Assembly (NCBI RefSeq): GCF_001949145.1
Contig: NW_019091525.1
Span: forward strand, 203,730 to 267,729
Source of the DNA: Acanthaster planci
Lineage: Eukaryota > Echinodermata > Asteroidea > Valvatida > Acanthasteridae
DNA length: 64,000 nt
Direction of reading: 5' to 3'
The notes under the pieces are model-generated. The model was not told the origin of the DNA. It made no database searches and worked only from the letters and a program-made list of their open reading frames with translations. A program made the position numbers and the translations under genes. This document shows, piece by piece, positions 1 to 11,262 of the stretch. Within the stretch, counting starts at the first letter, position 1, and each line of letters opens with the position of its first letter.

Positions 1-382
1 TTGAATTCCCAGAGAGGCGATATTTTCTTGTCAGGGGCAGAGGTAGTCTAGCATTATTGGAATTAATTATGTGACTAGTATATGCTTTGCAGGTGGGATT
101 TGTACTTACCTTACTCGGAAAAGATCAATAGAAGTGAATGGAATCATCACATTGTTATCGTCACATTGCTTTTGCAGGTCCTATAAAACACATTTGATGG
201 GCCACGGACGACGGGCGACGCACGACGGGCGACGCACGACAGACGATGCACGACGGGCGACGCACGACGGACGATGCACGACGGGCGACGGACGACGCAC
301 GACGGGCGACGCACGACGGGAGATGCACGACGGACGACGCACGACGGGCGACGCACGACGGCAGATATGGAATTCCATAATT
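1..382 (+). repeat. Minisatellite-bearing dispersed repeat, copy A
   Basis: Positions 1-190 match 40411-40590 almost base for base; both begin TTGAATTCYCAGA and share a GATATTTTCTTGTCA block. In both copies this arm leads into a CACGACGGGCGACG tandem array and ends at the palindromic sequence ATATGGAATTCCAT. The copy starts at the window edge, so its true 5' end is not visible. Two further copies (13948-14468 and 39433-39870) share the array and the terminal palindrome but have a different 5' arm. The open frames through the array are by-products of the repeat, not genes. The class is not established; small non-autonomous elements with an internal minisatellite, such as Helitron-derived ones, are one possibility. 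Confidence 0.75.
203..361 (+). repeat. 14-bp minisatellite, about 11 units
   Basis: The unit is CACGACGGGCGACG, with variants such as CACGACAGACGATG and CACGACGGACGATG, repeated about eleven times. It is strikingly GC-rich against AT-rich flanks. The unit length is not a multiple of three, so the long frames seen in several phases carry no meaning. Copy number differs greatly between the four copies in this window: about 11 here, and about 2-4 at 14.4, 39.5 and 40.6 kb. Confidence 0.9.
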
Positions 383-1640
383 AAGGGCGTTTATTCAACT
401 CAAACAAACACTCTAAAGGCGAATAGTGAAAAAGTCACTCCCAAAAGACCGAGTCCCCTATACATGTAGATACTTTCCAAAAGACTCAAAAACAACTCAA
501 GAAATAGTTAAAACTACTTAAAAAAACTAAAACAAAAAACCCGCAAATACATGTTACTATAAAAGAGTGAAATTTCACTTTTTCGTAATGGTTTTCGCTC
601 TCTTTAGACTTCCTCTTTTGAGTGGTCTTTATAAGGGACTGACGTTGTATGAGAGTGTTTTCACACTTTTACAATTAAAGAGAAAATAACTATCCATTTC
701 TCACAAATGAAAACTGCAAAATTGGCAGAGAAAAGCCTATTATGCTACTCATTTTTTCATACTTACATTTAACTCATTAGTAGGGGTTGGAAAAAGTGTG
801 CTCTCACAAACCAACTTCGTTCGATGCCTCGTAAGGAATTGCTGTAATCTTGCACTGTACACTTTGGGACATTACACTAAACTTCAAACCAGTAGCTTGA
901 ATGATTTGCACACATCGGACTCTTCCGCGCTATTATATTTTTTTCCACTAAAATTAATTGTAATAATGTATTGCATTTCATTCAATTCATTTTAGCATAG
1001 TGATTCTTTTACGCATGGCTCAAATGTCTTTAATCCTGTTCTTTTTTATGCGGAGATGTCTCCTCCCTGCCGTTAGGTCCAGGGCTGAGGTAAGGACCCC
1101 AAGTGTTTGAGGACAAGGAACCACGAAGAGTATAGGTTATTAGCTCTGGTCGCCGATTTATTGTATGCCAGACACGTGGAAGTAAAACAATGCAAAACAA
1201 AATCCTGCACATAAACAGAGCATAAATAAGATTTACACACATTAGGACTCAATCTAATAAATTATACATTGCACATAATCTATTGTTAATATGTAAACAA
1301 AAGGTAAGTAAGAAGTATTTATCTTAAGAAATTATGCTAAAACAATAAACTCTAAATCAGAAAGACTCTAACACAAGACGATTGAAAATAAATTGATCAA
1401 ACGGAGCGGTTAGAAAAGCTTACAGCGGTAGGCAGATCTTCCACGCGGTGGAAACATGAAGAATATTTCAAATCAGAAATGGCTCATTTTAGGAGCCTGG
1501 ACCGTCCACACACTATTGAAAAGGGGCGATTGTGACAGACCTGGAAGAATTATTTTCGTTACCAAGGAGTTAGCTCGCTACTGTATCGGTTTTGAACAAA
1601 CTTTTCGTAAACTCAAAAGACTTCTTTAAGGTTCTGAAAT
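383..1640. other. No gene recognised
   Basis: This is AT-rich sequence. I see no credible splice-flanked exon, RNA gene or inverted repeat. The short frames at 798-995 (plus) and 1030-1242 (minus) show no recognisable motif. Confidence 0.6.
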
Positions 1641-2140
1641 TTTCTACAGATCTCTACGATGAGGACCAAGCCCTTTTTGTCGGCAGATAGTTCGACACTG
1701 ATCAAGAACCAGGAGAGGATGAGAGATCGCTAAGCTGAACACTTCAGTATCCTGTTGAATAAACCTTTCTCTGTGTGTCCCTCTGCTCCCAACGAGATTG
1801 GGAGCAGCAGCCTACCCTTCATGAGCTTGATAATCCTCCCCAGCCAAAGAAAACAAGAAGACCATAGCAGATAAACTCCAACAGGGCACCAGGAATGGAT
1901 GGGATTTCAGCAAAAATCTACAAGCTGCTGGTTCCGAGGCAATATAAAGCGTCTTCCATGGTACTATACACCGGGTTCAAGAGAAGATGCTCTGATTGTT
2001 GCCCTGAATAAGGACAACAAAAGCAGTCTGTATAAACTACAGAGGCACCTTGCTTCTGTCAACTAATGGAAATATGTTTTGCTCGAGTGATTTTGAAAAG
2101 GCTCATTAATTTATCAGAGGCCGACCTGCCAGAGGCCTAC
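1640..2140 (+). pseudogene. Non-LTR (LINE) retrotransposon relic, reverse-transcriptase N-terminal part
   Basis: Translated blocks in shifting frames match the endonuclease/RT linker and first RT motifs of LINE polymerases. A block at about 1690-1760 reads like the AEHFSILLN linker. A block at about 1875-1935 reads RAPGMDGISAKIYKLL, the usual region before RT motif 1. A block at about 2030-2150 reads LLSTNGNMFARVILKRL followed by an LPEAYSGF-type motif. Stops and frameshifts separate the blocks, and the catalytic YxDD region is not found, so this is a dead 5'- and 3'-truncated copy. The wording of the motifs suggests an RTE/CR1/Jockey-type LINE, but I cannot place the clade. Confidence 0.7.
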
Positions 2141-3598
2141 TCAGGATTTTCTAACAATTTCCACAATTATGTAGTGATGATCTGTGACTTCATTGCTGTT
2201 ATTAAATTTGAGTAGCAATGTGAATAAACGACAGCAAGAAAGTGATCTACACTAAAAAGGATGGCAAAATACACAACTTTCCATAAAATACAAACAAGAT
2301 TTTCAAGTACCCATCATTTAAAAATACAAGCGAGTAGGTTAGGAACTGCATTGAACACTCCATTACATACATCTAATGTGGTAAGAGACATCAGAAAAGT
2401 CTGGGTGGTCTCTTGAATTTCACTGGTGCATCACAGAACGAGAAGGCTCAAGAAATTAAGCAGGACTATAAGTATAATTGTTAGAACTCCTGGAACAATT
2501 TTGAATATGATTCAAGTGTTGTGCTGCACTGACAGATCGTCATAGCCGACATGGGACGCATTCATATCCATTGCATTAATACTTCGCCCAGATGCGTGTG
2601 AAAAGACAAAAAATTATTGACACAACAGCTTTATCCAATGTACTTCTGTACATGTATATTTCAAACTTTATTCCAGGTTCACCCAACATGCAAGTGCCAA
2701 TTAAAGGATGAACAAACGCGACCATGGCGAAGACAATTGAAGAAATGTTCAGTTTTAAAGGTGGAAGAAAAACCCTGCATAAATATTCCAGGGAACACCA
2801 TTGAATCAGGTAGAGGACTCATAATATCCCCTTCACACACCCTAGACAGCTTCATCCTACTTCACAAATAATCATTTGCTTCTGCTTCATGTAGAATCTT
2901 TCCCATTAGAATATAAATGACAAATTTCAATCTTTAGATTGTAGACCTTTTTATATGTACATGTACTTTAAGTTTCTGGAGAACGTACATTTATGTACAT
3001 CTTTTGATAAAACATTTCAAGTTTCACTTCTCCTCAAAGATGTAAGAAAAGTGGACAAATCCTAGAACCTTGAAAAAATGAGATCCCAGCATGTCTGTTA
3101 CTCCACAATCTTACATTACGTTCATGTATCTAGAAAAATGGTTATGAAAGAACAACTACATGTACATGCATTCTAACCTCAAGACTTTTATTCTGAATAA
3201 TTCTTCATCAATTTGCAGCTCTTTTTCAGTTGTACATCAAAATTCTCACTTTAATAGTAATCAGAGCAAAAAAGAAATCTTGTTACATAGCAATACTTAC
3301 ATTATTTTGACCACAGCCCCCCCCCAAGACAGAAAAACAATCATGAAAAAATGTCCAACAACACAACAACGTTTACTTCGTAGGAAGTCAGTGTTACCTG
3401 AGAACTTTTCCTCCAGTCATCAAAGTGACTATTGATATTCAATTAACATTTTTTTGGAAATGAACAGACAAAAACGGTTCAGGACTATAAGTATTTGTGA
3501 CCTATCATGGTAGCTCCAACATTCAGAAGCCTTAATTAAAGATGCCCAGTTAGCACGCATCATACATCAGTACAAGCCAGTCACAGTTACTCAGGACT
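2141..3598. other. Downstream flank of TMEM242; no separate gene
   Basis: The lower part may be further LINE debris but has no readable motif. The stretch next to 3599 should contain the TMEM242 3' UTR on the minus strand. A candidate AATAAA polyadenylation signal lies on that strand at 3187-3192, about 410 bases past the stop codon, and another near 2668. A C-run occurs near 3317. The frame at 2617-2871 has no recognisable content. Confidence 0.5.
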
Positions 3599-6500
3599 TC
3601 AAGTATCTTCCTCCAGTATTTCTTGATGCAACTTTCTCAATGTCACCTCCTCTGGTTCACTGTTTGGATTTCTCCGAACTCTGGGTGCTACTGACTGAAA
3701 TTTTTTCTTGAAATCCTCCACCTGCATGCAAATACAGAAATATACTCAACATCATGATTACGACAATGTAATAATTTTGTCCTTTACACTATGTGTCTGT
3801 TTCAAAAGAGGAACAAAACTATTAAATTGTTACAAAGCAAGACAATATTACTAAATTTCCTATTCTGTTATTCACTTACAGAGTTGAATCCCATAACTTT
3901 ACAAACTGCAAAGGTCAAAGTTCCAAATCCAGTCACAGCAAACAGTGATCCCCAAAGTAAAGCACGCATTCCCAGTGATGCTCCACTCTCATGAATGCTG
4001 ACTGATGGATTTGGAAGAATTCCCTGCAGAAAAAGCATCAGTAAAGAAGAGTCCATAAAAACAATTCAAAATTAAACACAGAAAAATTAAATTCCAAAGG
4101 AGACTTGTGTTTGTTAGGTGACAAACACAAAGCTGTTTCGGTAATCTCTTTTGGGTGGACAAAATTGACTTCTATCTGTGCCGACAGAGGTTGTAATAAC
4201 ATACCACAGTACAGGGATCTTCTTTGTGCCATATTGTCTGTGTACATATGTGACAAGGCCAAAAGAAGACATTGTGTGAAACAAACTTAACTGCTTATTC
4301 AGGCTGGTTTACCACAAGCCAAAATCATCTCTCTGCATTTTCTCGAATAAAAGGTTTGACAAGTTTGAAAAGTGTAACAAGGCCCAGGGAGGCATTTAGT
4401 AAAGTAACAGTTCCTCACATAGCCAGTCCAAACATACCTCCATAGAGTCACAATGTAAATTTAAGCCACAATTAAAAAATTTTCTGGCACAACCCCACAC
4501 AACAGATTACAATGGATATGATAGATTCAGGGAACATAAAAATGCCATACCCCTTGAACAAGGTCTATGAAATGCACTTTAATATCCTTGCAGTCAATAC
4601 ATATGTGTACAAGCAGATGGCTAATTACCTTACTGAAGGATCCTGGATGTTTCCTTTTAGCTGTGGCCATTGTCAAACCAAATCCAGAAATCATTGCAAT
4701 GCCAGCAACACTGACCATAAAGACTGATCCTGGAGTGGAAAACATGACACCTTCAAGTAATTTCAAGAGTAGAATCATCAGGCTTTTATGGTATAAACAT
4801 CCTGTATAATTTTGCAGTCTTTTGATAACAGAAACAAAGTATGACATCATAAGAGGTGGGGCATACATTTTAGTCTACGACAGAAGTGACCTTATTGCTG
4901 AGCGCAGGTTAACAACCAGTATGCTGTGGTGTGGGGAAAGTCTGCTGTTGAAAATGCAAGGTTGGACAGTAAAAAATCAGCGTTTTCCCCAAAATGTTGG
5001 TCTAGTGGTCCTAAAGCAATCTTCATGGATTATTAAAGTGATTATTAAAGCTCGTTAAAGAAGGGCTTGACACCATATTGCTCACAACCGGCAGCATTCA
5101 TGGTACTGAGTGATAAGGGCCTTTCTTCATATGTGTGTGCGCTAACATTACCAACCAAGTGTGGACAAAAGATGCCAACACAAAGCAGGAAGGGAAGACG
5201 TTCTGTGGACTTACCCATGTCCACAGGACATTTCCCCTACTCTGAAAAAGAAGTTCAGAGCCATTTGGGGGTTAGGGGTTATCTGTTGTAAAAAGAAAAG
5301 GAATGGTCAAGGAAACTTTTTACAAAAATTCAGCTGAAAATTGTGTTCCGAGTTCAAGACAAATGCATATTTTCACTGAGATTTCTTGGCTGCACTGAAA
5401 CAAAGGGATGTACACACTACATGTACATGTAGGTATGTAACATATGGTGTGTGTGTAAACAAAGGGCATCAAGGGATGTCCACACCAGGTACATGTATGT
5501 AACATAAGGTGTGCGTTTAAACAAAGGATGTCCACACTAGGTATCTAACATAGGTGTGTGTGTAAACAAAGGATGTCCACACTAGGTATCTCACATAGGT
5601 GTGTGTGTAAACAAAGGATGTCCACACTAGATATCTAACATAGGTGTGTGTGTAAACAAAGGATATCCACACTAGGTATGTAACATAGGTGTGCGTGTAA
5701 ACAAAGGATGTCCACACTAGGTATGTAACATAGGTGTGTGTGTAAACAAAGGATGTCCACACTAGGTATCTAACATAGGTGTGTGTGTAAACAAAGGATT
5801 TCCACACTAGGTATCTAACATAGGTGTGTGTGTAAACAAAGGATGTCCACACTAGGTATGTAACAGGTGTGTGCGTAAACAAAGGATGTCCACACTAGGT
5901 ATCTAGCATAGGTGTGTGTGTAAACAAAGGATGTCCACACTAGGTATGTAACATAGGTGGGTGTGTGTTTATTTTTTTGCACAGCCGCCACACACTTTGA
6001 GACCAAATAAGCCTCACTTCCTTTTTTTTGGTTCTGATTCCAGAAAGTGAGTGTTTTGTTAATCTGACCTTGGAAAAGAAAATGGATCATGGATCAAGAG
6101 GGTATCATTTCAAGTGTGGTTTGTGGAATAAACTCCAATACCCTGCATAATGTCTATAAAGGACAAGTTTGCACAGCATGCCCTCACTTACATGTAGGAG
6201 GGGTATTTGTTATACGTGATGTGCTTGGGCAGATCCGAAAGAATTCAGGTGCTACGTATACTTGACACCCTGCGCACAAACCCTATACTGGTCTGAAAAT
6301 TCTAAATGTACCTCATTATCCTTGCTGCTTAATTTGACATGTGTCAAAATTTGATCATTTGTATTGTTGGCATGGTTGATGAACAGGTGAACTATGAGTA
6401 GGACTATGTATGCATACATAGGTCGCAATGCCCCAGTCTATCTTTTTAATGGTACAGGAATGTTATTCTGAACGTTTATCAAGGAAAGAGTTCCATATAC

Positions 6501-7360
6501 AGACAACACCAATCTTCCCTTAAAATATTAAACTACAGCCGTCAAAAAGTGATAACATGTCCTAAAAAGTGAAATTTAGCTGAGAAAATTATGAAGCATT
6601 TACTAAAGTCTCATAAGGTTTTTGCACAGGGGCATCAACTTAAAGTGTTGTCCTTCATGTCCGTACATGATGTACATATAGGCCTATTACTACCACTAGA
6701 TGATAGGCCTTATGGAACTCTTTCTCACTATGTTATAACCTAGGATTACTCCAAGAATTAGTATTAGCATTAGTAAGAATTGTGAGGTATGCCCAGTGAC
6801 TAGCTGTATAGAGTGGAGCATTAGTATTCCTTTTTTTCAATTTTGGACAGGATCTTCATCTACATGTACTCTGTGACCATGTTTGGGAGTACAGGTGACA
6901 GGTACATACTACATCATACATCAGCATGTAGCCTAGTCCACGTAACTTTAAGCCTAGCCTCACACATAGGGCTGTAGTGGCTCTAATTTACAATTTGTCT
7001 CTTTTCTGTCGCCACCACAGATAAGAGACAGATTGTAAAAGCGAGCCATTACAGCCCTATGTACGCGTGTGGCGTTACTTCGAACCATGATTGTATTGCC
7101 GCGCCTAATCATGCTAGCAGTATACGTAACACGTAGGCCTACAGGGCCGCCTGGTTAGGGCCTAGTACCAATTTTTCGTGGCCATGAATTTAAAATACGT
7201 TTTTAGAAAACCTATTCAAGCAGGTACCTTTAAAAAATGGAAGTAAATCTGAATACTTTGAGTCACTGCTTTCCACACATTTGTTGAAAACATCAATATT
7301 TAAATCTCCTTTGGCACCGGCAACTACTTCTGCTTCGCAGTGTTCATCGGGGGCCGCCAT
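3599..7360 (-). CDS. TMEM242: TMEM242: mitochondrial ATP synthase c-ring assembly factor, four coding exons
   Basis: Coding exons on the minus strand are 7360-7228, 4729-4629, 4023-3880 and 3721-3599: 133, 101, 144 and 123 bp, 501 bp in all, or 166 residues plus a TGA stop. Every intron starts with GT and ends with AG, and the phases join cleanly (1, 0, 0). The start codon is in AAGATGGCGGC. Exon 1 encodes an acidic leader. Exon 2 carries the first membrane segment (SVAGIAMISGFGLTMATAK). Exon 3 carries SLGMRALLWGSLFAVTGFG, which forms the second segment. Exon 4 is a charged C-terminal tail. Order, spacing and residues match vertebrate TMEM242 (about 141 residues; this one has a longer N terminus). 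The vertebrate protein sits in the mitochondrial inner membrane and, with TMEM70, supports assembly of the ATP synthase c-ring and of complex I. I see no disruption. Confidence 0.93.
5394..5970. repeat. 45-bp minisatellite in TMEM242 intron 1
   Basis: There are about ten good copies and two or three degraded copies at the 5' edge. The unit begins AAACAAAGGATGTCCACAC and contains AGGTATCTAACATAGG and a short GT run. Because 45 is a multiple of three, the minus strand stays open for long stretches and reads as a 15-residue repeat. It lies inside an intron, so this is a shadow and not a repeat protein. Confidence 0.95.
6965..7061. mobile_element. Palindromic MITE in TMEM242 intron 1
   Basis: Near-perfect inverted arms of about 38 bp, CATAGGGCTGTAGTGGCTC on the left and its complement ending GAGCCATTACAGCCCTATG on the right, flank a loop of about 20 bp. 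The arms also pair through a TACAATTTGTCTCT block. Weaker pairing continues outside the arms. No coding capacity. It lies about 170 bp from the exon 1 donor site. Confidence 0.8.
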
Positions 7361-7403
7361 CTTCTGTCAGAACGATTATAGAGGGCGCCACACTCTCTCA
7401 ATG
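7350..7403 (-). promoter_or_regulatory. Probable 5' UTR and start region of TMEM242
   Basis: The minus strand reads AAGATGGCGGCC across the start codon. This matches the YY1-type element often found at the start of TATA-less housekeeping genes. The start of transcription is not visible. Only 40 bases separate the ATG from the target duplication of the MITE at 7404-7650, so the promoter must overlap or lie beyond that insertion. Confidence 0.4.
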
Positions 7404-7650
7404 CCAGGGCCGTTTTCCAATACTCAACTTTGGCTCCGTCTCATGCTTCAACTGTTTTTTACTAGCTAACTTTGAAGCTGTAAGCGCAGTAATCAGTCTA
7501 ATAGTGCCACAGAACATCAAATAAGATGCAAGAGAGCCAAAAATTACAGTCATTCAATGTAATTTAAACGCTTCAAGCCCACAGTCGTGGATTGGTTTGG
7601 GGAACGAAGCCTGAACGGAGACGAAGTTGAGTATTGGAAAACGGCCCAGG
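7404..7650. mobile_element. 247-bp foldback MITE with AATG target duplication, just upstream of TMEM242
   Basis: The left end is CCAGGGCCGTTTTCCAATAC and the right end is the complement of CCTGGGCCGTTTTCCAATAC. The arms run for about 50 bp (continuing through an ACTCAACTT block) with a middle of about 150 bp. Both sides are flanked by AATG (7400-7403 and 7651-7654), a four-base target-site duplication. No open frame. It lies 44 bp upstream of the TMEM242 start codon and probably occupies the proximal promoter. Confidence 0.85.
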
Positions 7651-7654
7651 AATG

Positions 7655-9289
7655 AGGAATAGAAAATTGGACTGAAGACCGAGAAATTAAAATCTCAGTA
7701 CCCCCATCCACACTGCAAAGACTGATGTACATGTATGCTTTCTTGCTTTCTAAATTGAGGTAATGCAGTTTAGTTTGTTGCTACTTATATCTGCAGTGTT
7801 TGCGGGAGCGCGGTAAATGTCAATGTCATGGTCGGCGCTCGGAAGCAGCCCCCTCACTTTTTTTGACAGGGGCGGGGGGCATGGCCCCCACTTTTCGCAG
7901 GACCTCTAATGGGGTGGGGGGAAATGGAACGGCCTATAAATGGCTGATGCCTGATGGTCTCACAACTGCTCCCTCTTCCCCCACCTCGAAAATTGTTCCG
8001 CCGCCGCTGGAATGCAACTTCAACATTGAAGATGAAAATCTTGTCCTCTCCCTCAAAACTATACGTGACACAATGAAATGTCGGTGTTTGAAAGCAAAGT
8101 TTCCACCTCGTTTATTTGTAGAGGCTTGTTACGTGACATAATTATATGGCACAGACATGGTGGATTTCCAAATTTGGATAACCTTACAAGTAAAATTTAG
8201 CTTATATATACATATAAAGGTAGAAATCAACGACTCAGTATACAGTTTGAACTGGTATACGTATGTATATGAATAAAATACAAGTTTATCCTGTTTGATT
8301 ACGGCCGCTAGGTTACCTAAACCACGAATAATTAAGCAACCCTTTCGACATCAAAAAGGATCGCTGTTTTAAAACCAGGATACCAGGCACCAGGGCACTA
8401 TATGTGTGAAAGTCTTGAAACAGCACTGATTCCTAGTAAGTCTATGGTGCTCGATGACTTATCAAGGTCGGCATATGTTCTTCCTGGATATGTTCAACAC
8501 CGGAGCATGACAGCATCTGCTTTGTGAAGGATTAACATGTGGAACTAGATATCAAATAATTTACAACGCATTAGAACGGACAAAGTGTCTAATAATCAAA
8601 GAGTATCACTTTCTCAAATTTAGCTGTACCTGATAATGAAGACAGACAATAAATGTAACATGAGCAATTGACTTGCATACTGAAGCCTTCATGTGCTTGC
8701 AGTGCCCTTCGGTGTAACAAATGCTAGGCAGAAACGTCTCAAGAGATAAACAGTGTTCAAAAACAACATTAGCGTACAAGGGGCCTATATTATAGCTGGT
8801 GTAACATGTTCCCGTCTACCGCGATCTGTTCAATGTGTAACACATGTCCATTTCGCTCCAGCTAGCTGTACTGTCACAGGAATGCGAGTACGCCCGCAAG
8901 CGACAACGCGCACTGCACAACACTGCCCCCCAATCCAAAAAAACCCCATAAAGTCGATAATGATGAATTTTTTAAAAAACTACCACTTTGATCATGTATT
9001 TCCCTGAGAGAAAATGGAAACAGTTTTAATTATATGAATATTATGAATATCACAAATGATGGTAAACCAAAGAACCTCCTTGACCACAAATAACTATAGC
9101 AGGCAAGCACCCAGCAAAAACTTGGTGCGACATTACCTAACCAATGATTTGCCATATGGAGCTTTGGCTGCCAATAGAACATGGGCAGAAATTTGGCAGT
9201 GGGTTCAATGCAACCTTTGGTGTGGCGTGCCGTGGAATAAAATGAAACAACACTAATTTATTATTTACGCATTCTTAATATATACAGTA
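7655..9289. other. No gene recognised
   Basis: Contains a locally GC-rich stretch at 7840-8010 with a 113-residue plus frame (7800-8141) that shows no recognisable domain and no splice context. The region may hold upstream control sequence for TMEM242. No RNA gene or clear inverted repeat seen. Confidence 0.5.
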
Positions 9290-10530
9290 TATCTCATATT
9301 TCTATAAAGGTCCTAATTCACGGTCAGAAATCCGGTGTATACTGATAATGGCGCAGTTTCAAACTTCCTCCAGCTTGACGTGTCATGCAAATTATAATGT
9401 TTAATTAAGAAATAAAATAATAACGATTTATTATGTAAACATTTTTTAACTTTGTTTAAAGTTAGTTGGAATTACATGTATGCCTGGGTCGTCCTGTGTA
9501 GCGCAGAAATTGAGTATAGTAGTTTTTAAACTTCACGATATTATCTCCTACCTGATGTGCTGTGCCATTTCATGTTCGGCACTCATCAGAGGCATGTGTT
9601 ATCTGGAATAAGGTTTAAGAATGTTTTTATTACTTTTAATCCAGCTCCAGGTCCACCCATGCATATACGAAGAAACTAGGTACCGGGGCCTCTCTACCTC
9701 CGGCGTCACTTTCCGTGCAATTAAACATATGGTCGTTGTCTTTTATGAATAAATAAAATAAGATCGATTTCTTGTTGTGGAATTTATCAAAGACATTTGC
9801 TAATTTTTGGACATAACTTTTCAATTACGTTTTAGCTACTTTTACTTAACCTCCGCGTCGAACCGTATTCACGTGCTGAAATCAAGTCAGGCCCGTTTAT
9901 TATTACCTCCGGCCTGACGTGCTGTATATATATGCCAATGAGAACATTTTACAGACGTTTTATAAAGATAAATAACACCCATTTCTCGTTGTAGCATTAA
10001 TCAAAGACATTTATTTTTTGCTATAACTTCTCCGTTAAGTTTGAACTACTTTTATTCAACCTCCAGGTTGACCCGTACACGTGCAGAAATCGAGTGTAGG
10101 GTTGGTTTCTTAATACCTGGCCTGGTGTGTCTTGCATGGTAATTTACGGTCGTTTTGGTTAATAAAGAAACAAAATAAAGACATTGCTGTCAATTTTGCC
10201 ACAATTTTTCGGGTTAGCTTAAATTACTTTCCATAAACCTCCAGGTCCAAGTAAACGGGCAAAATCGTGTGATTACTGTTGAAGGCACAGTTGATTATAC
10301 GTCTGAGCTGGCACGCTACACAAAATATTCTATGGTCGTTATTGTTAATGGAGCAATAAAATAATAGCAATTTCTTTTTTAAGCATACGTCAAAGACATT
10401 TTGTCATTTTAAACAATTTTTCAAGTAAGTTTCCACTATTTTCATTTAACCCCCGGGGTGTCACACTCGAAATTAAATCAAGAACGGGTAGCCTGCTGTT
10501 TATTTAACCACCAGGTGACCGCTTTCCCAA
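9290..10530. repeat. Degenerate tandem array, about 200-bp unit, six or so copies
   Basis: A set of words recurs in fixed order. CCTCCAGGTnnACCCGTACACG is followed by GCAGAAATCGAGTG, TACCTCCGGCCTGACGTGCTG, ATGGTCGTT, TTAATAAATAAATAAAATAA, CGATTTCTTGTTGTAGC, ATCAAAGACATTT and AACTTTTCAATTAAGTTT, and then the next unit starts. The AATAAAATA-type block falls near 9412, 9754, 9970, 10175 and 10355; the later spacings are about 216, 205 and 180. Units have diverged a good deal, so the array is old. I see no hammerhead core or long open frame in it. Confidence 0.75.
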
Positions 10531-11025
10531 ACAGGCTATAGGCCACCAAATGATGTACGCACTGTACAGCTTCGAAGCAGAACATACGCTCTTCCTTTGG
10601 GCTCACCGAGCTTCATTAACTTGATAATTGAATAATTCCTCTGTTGTCATGCAGAGATTCGTGCTTGAACAAGCTGCGTTGTACGCGTGCCATCAACGCA
10701 CAGTACGTACATGTGCACGCACGTCTTGTATTCAACACAACTGTACACTAGCATTTGCATAGTGCCGTCGCCGCAGATCGAGAAGGGGGGGGGGGTAAAA
10801 GGGGTCAATTTCGGCTGCCGGAAAATCATTTGGTCAAGCGTTTGGGCCGTCGAAAGGCAAACCCTGTGGAAAGTGATCCTTCGTACCAGAAGGGCAAGTG
10901 AGTAGACATTTAAGTGCTTACTAATTGTAAAATGCCACCTCAGGCTACCTCCAGCTTCCTCCGACTACCTCCGACTTTTACCAATTGCTCTGGTTGATCA
11001 AATTTACAGGAAACAGACTACCTCA
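10531..11025. other. No gene recognised; G-run
   Basis: Contains an 11-base or longer G-run at about 10785-10796 followed by AAAAGGGG, which could fold as a G-quadruplex on the plus strand. The overlapping frames at 10647-10905 on both strands show no motif. Confidence 0.5.
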
Positions 11026-11262
11026 TGGCGAAGTTAAAAAAGACACGTTTCTCGTCCGGATTTTTTCAAGAAGGAGGAAGCGGGGCTTTTTTTATTTTTA
11101 AACATGTCCGCCGTTTAAAAAAATTCCTGCAACCGTTAGTGTTGGCGAAGTAGAAATAGGACACGTTTCTCGTCTGGATTTTTTCAAAGAAGGACGAAGC
11201 AGGGCTTTTTTTTTATTTTTAAACTTGGCCGCCGTTTAAAAAATATCCTGCAACCATTAGTG
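11026..11262. repeat. 117-bp tandem duplication
   Basis: Two adjacent copies (start 11026 and 11143) share GGCGAAGT, ACACGTTTCTCGTC, GGATTTTTTCAA, GAAGGA, GCAGGGCTTTTTTT, CCGCCGTTTAAAAAA and CCTGCAACC, with scattered differences. Confidence 0.9.

Noticed and set aside
147-469. Open frames of 65-132 codons on both strands over the 14-bp array
   Set aside because: They arise from the GC-rich repeat; all phases are open and the unit is not a multiple of three.
4770-4800. CTGATGA followed by GAAA on the minus strand near the TMEM242 exon 2 acceptor
   Set aside because: No stem II can form between the two motifs.
5394-5970. CRISPR-like array
   Set aside because: No unique spacers: the units are simply head-to-tail copies, and the window is eukaryotic.
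5517-6090. Minus-strand repeat protein of 15-residue units
   Set aside because: It is the translation of an intronic 45-bp minisatellite, with no splice sites or initiator of its own.
7800-8141. 113-codon plus frame upstream of TMEM242
   Set aside because: No domain, low-complexity Pro/Gly/Ser content in a GC-rich patch, and no splice or promoter context.
9541-9600. Second hammerhead (CTGATGAGTGCC with GGCAC on the minus strand)
   Set aside because: Stem II can form, but the GAAA core is replaced by AGCA, so the essential core is missing. The palindrome here is better seen as a chance hairpin in the array.
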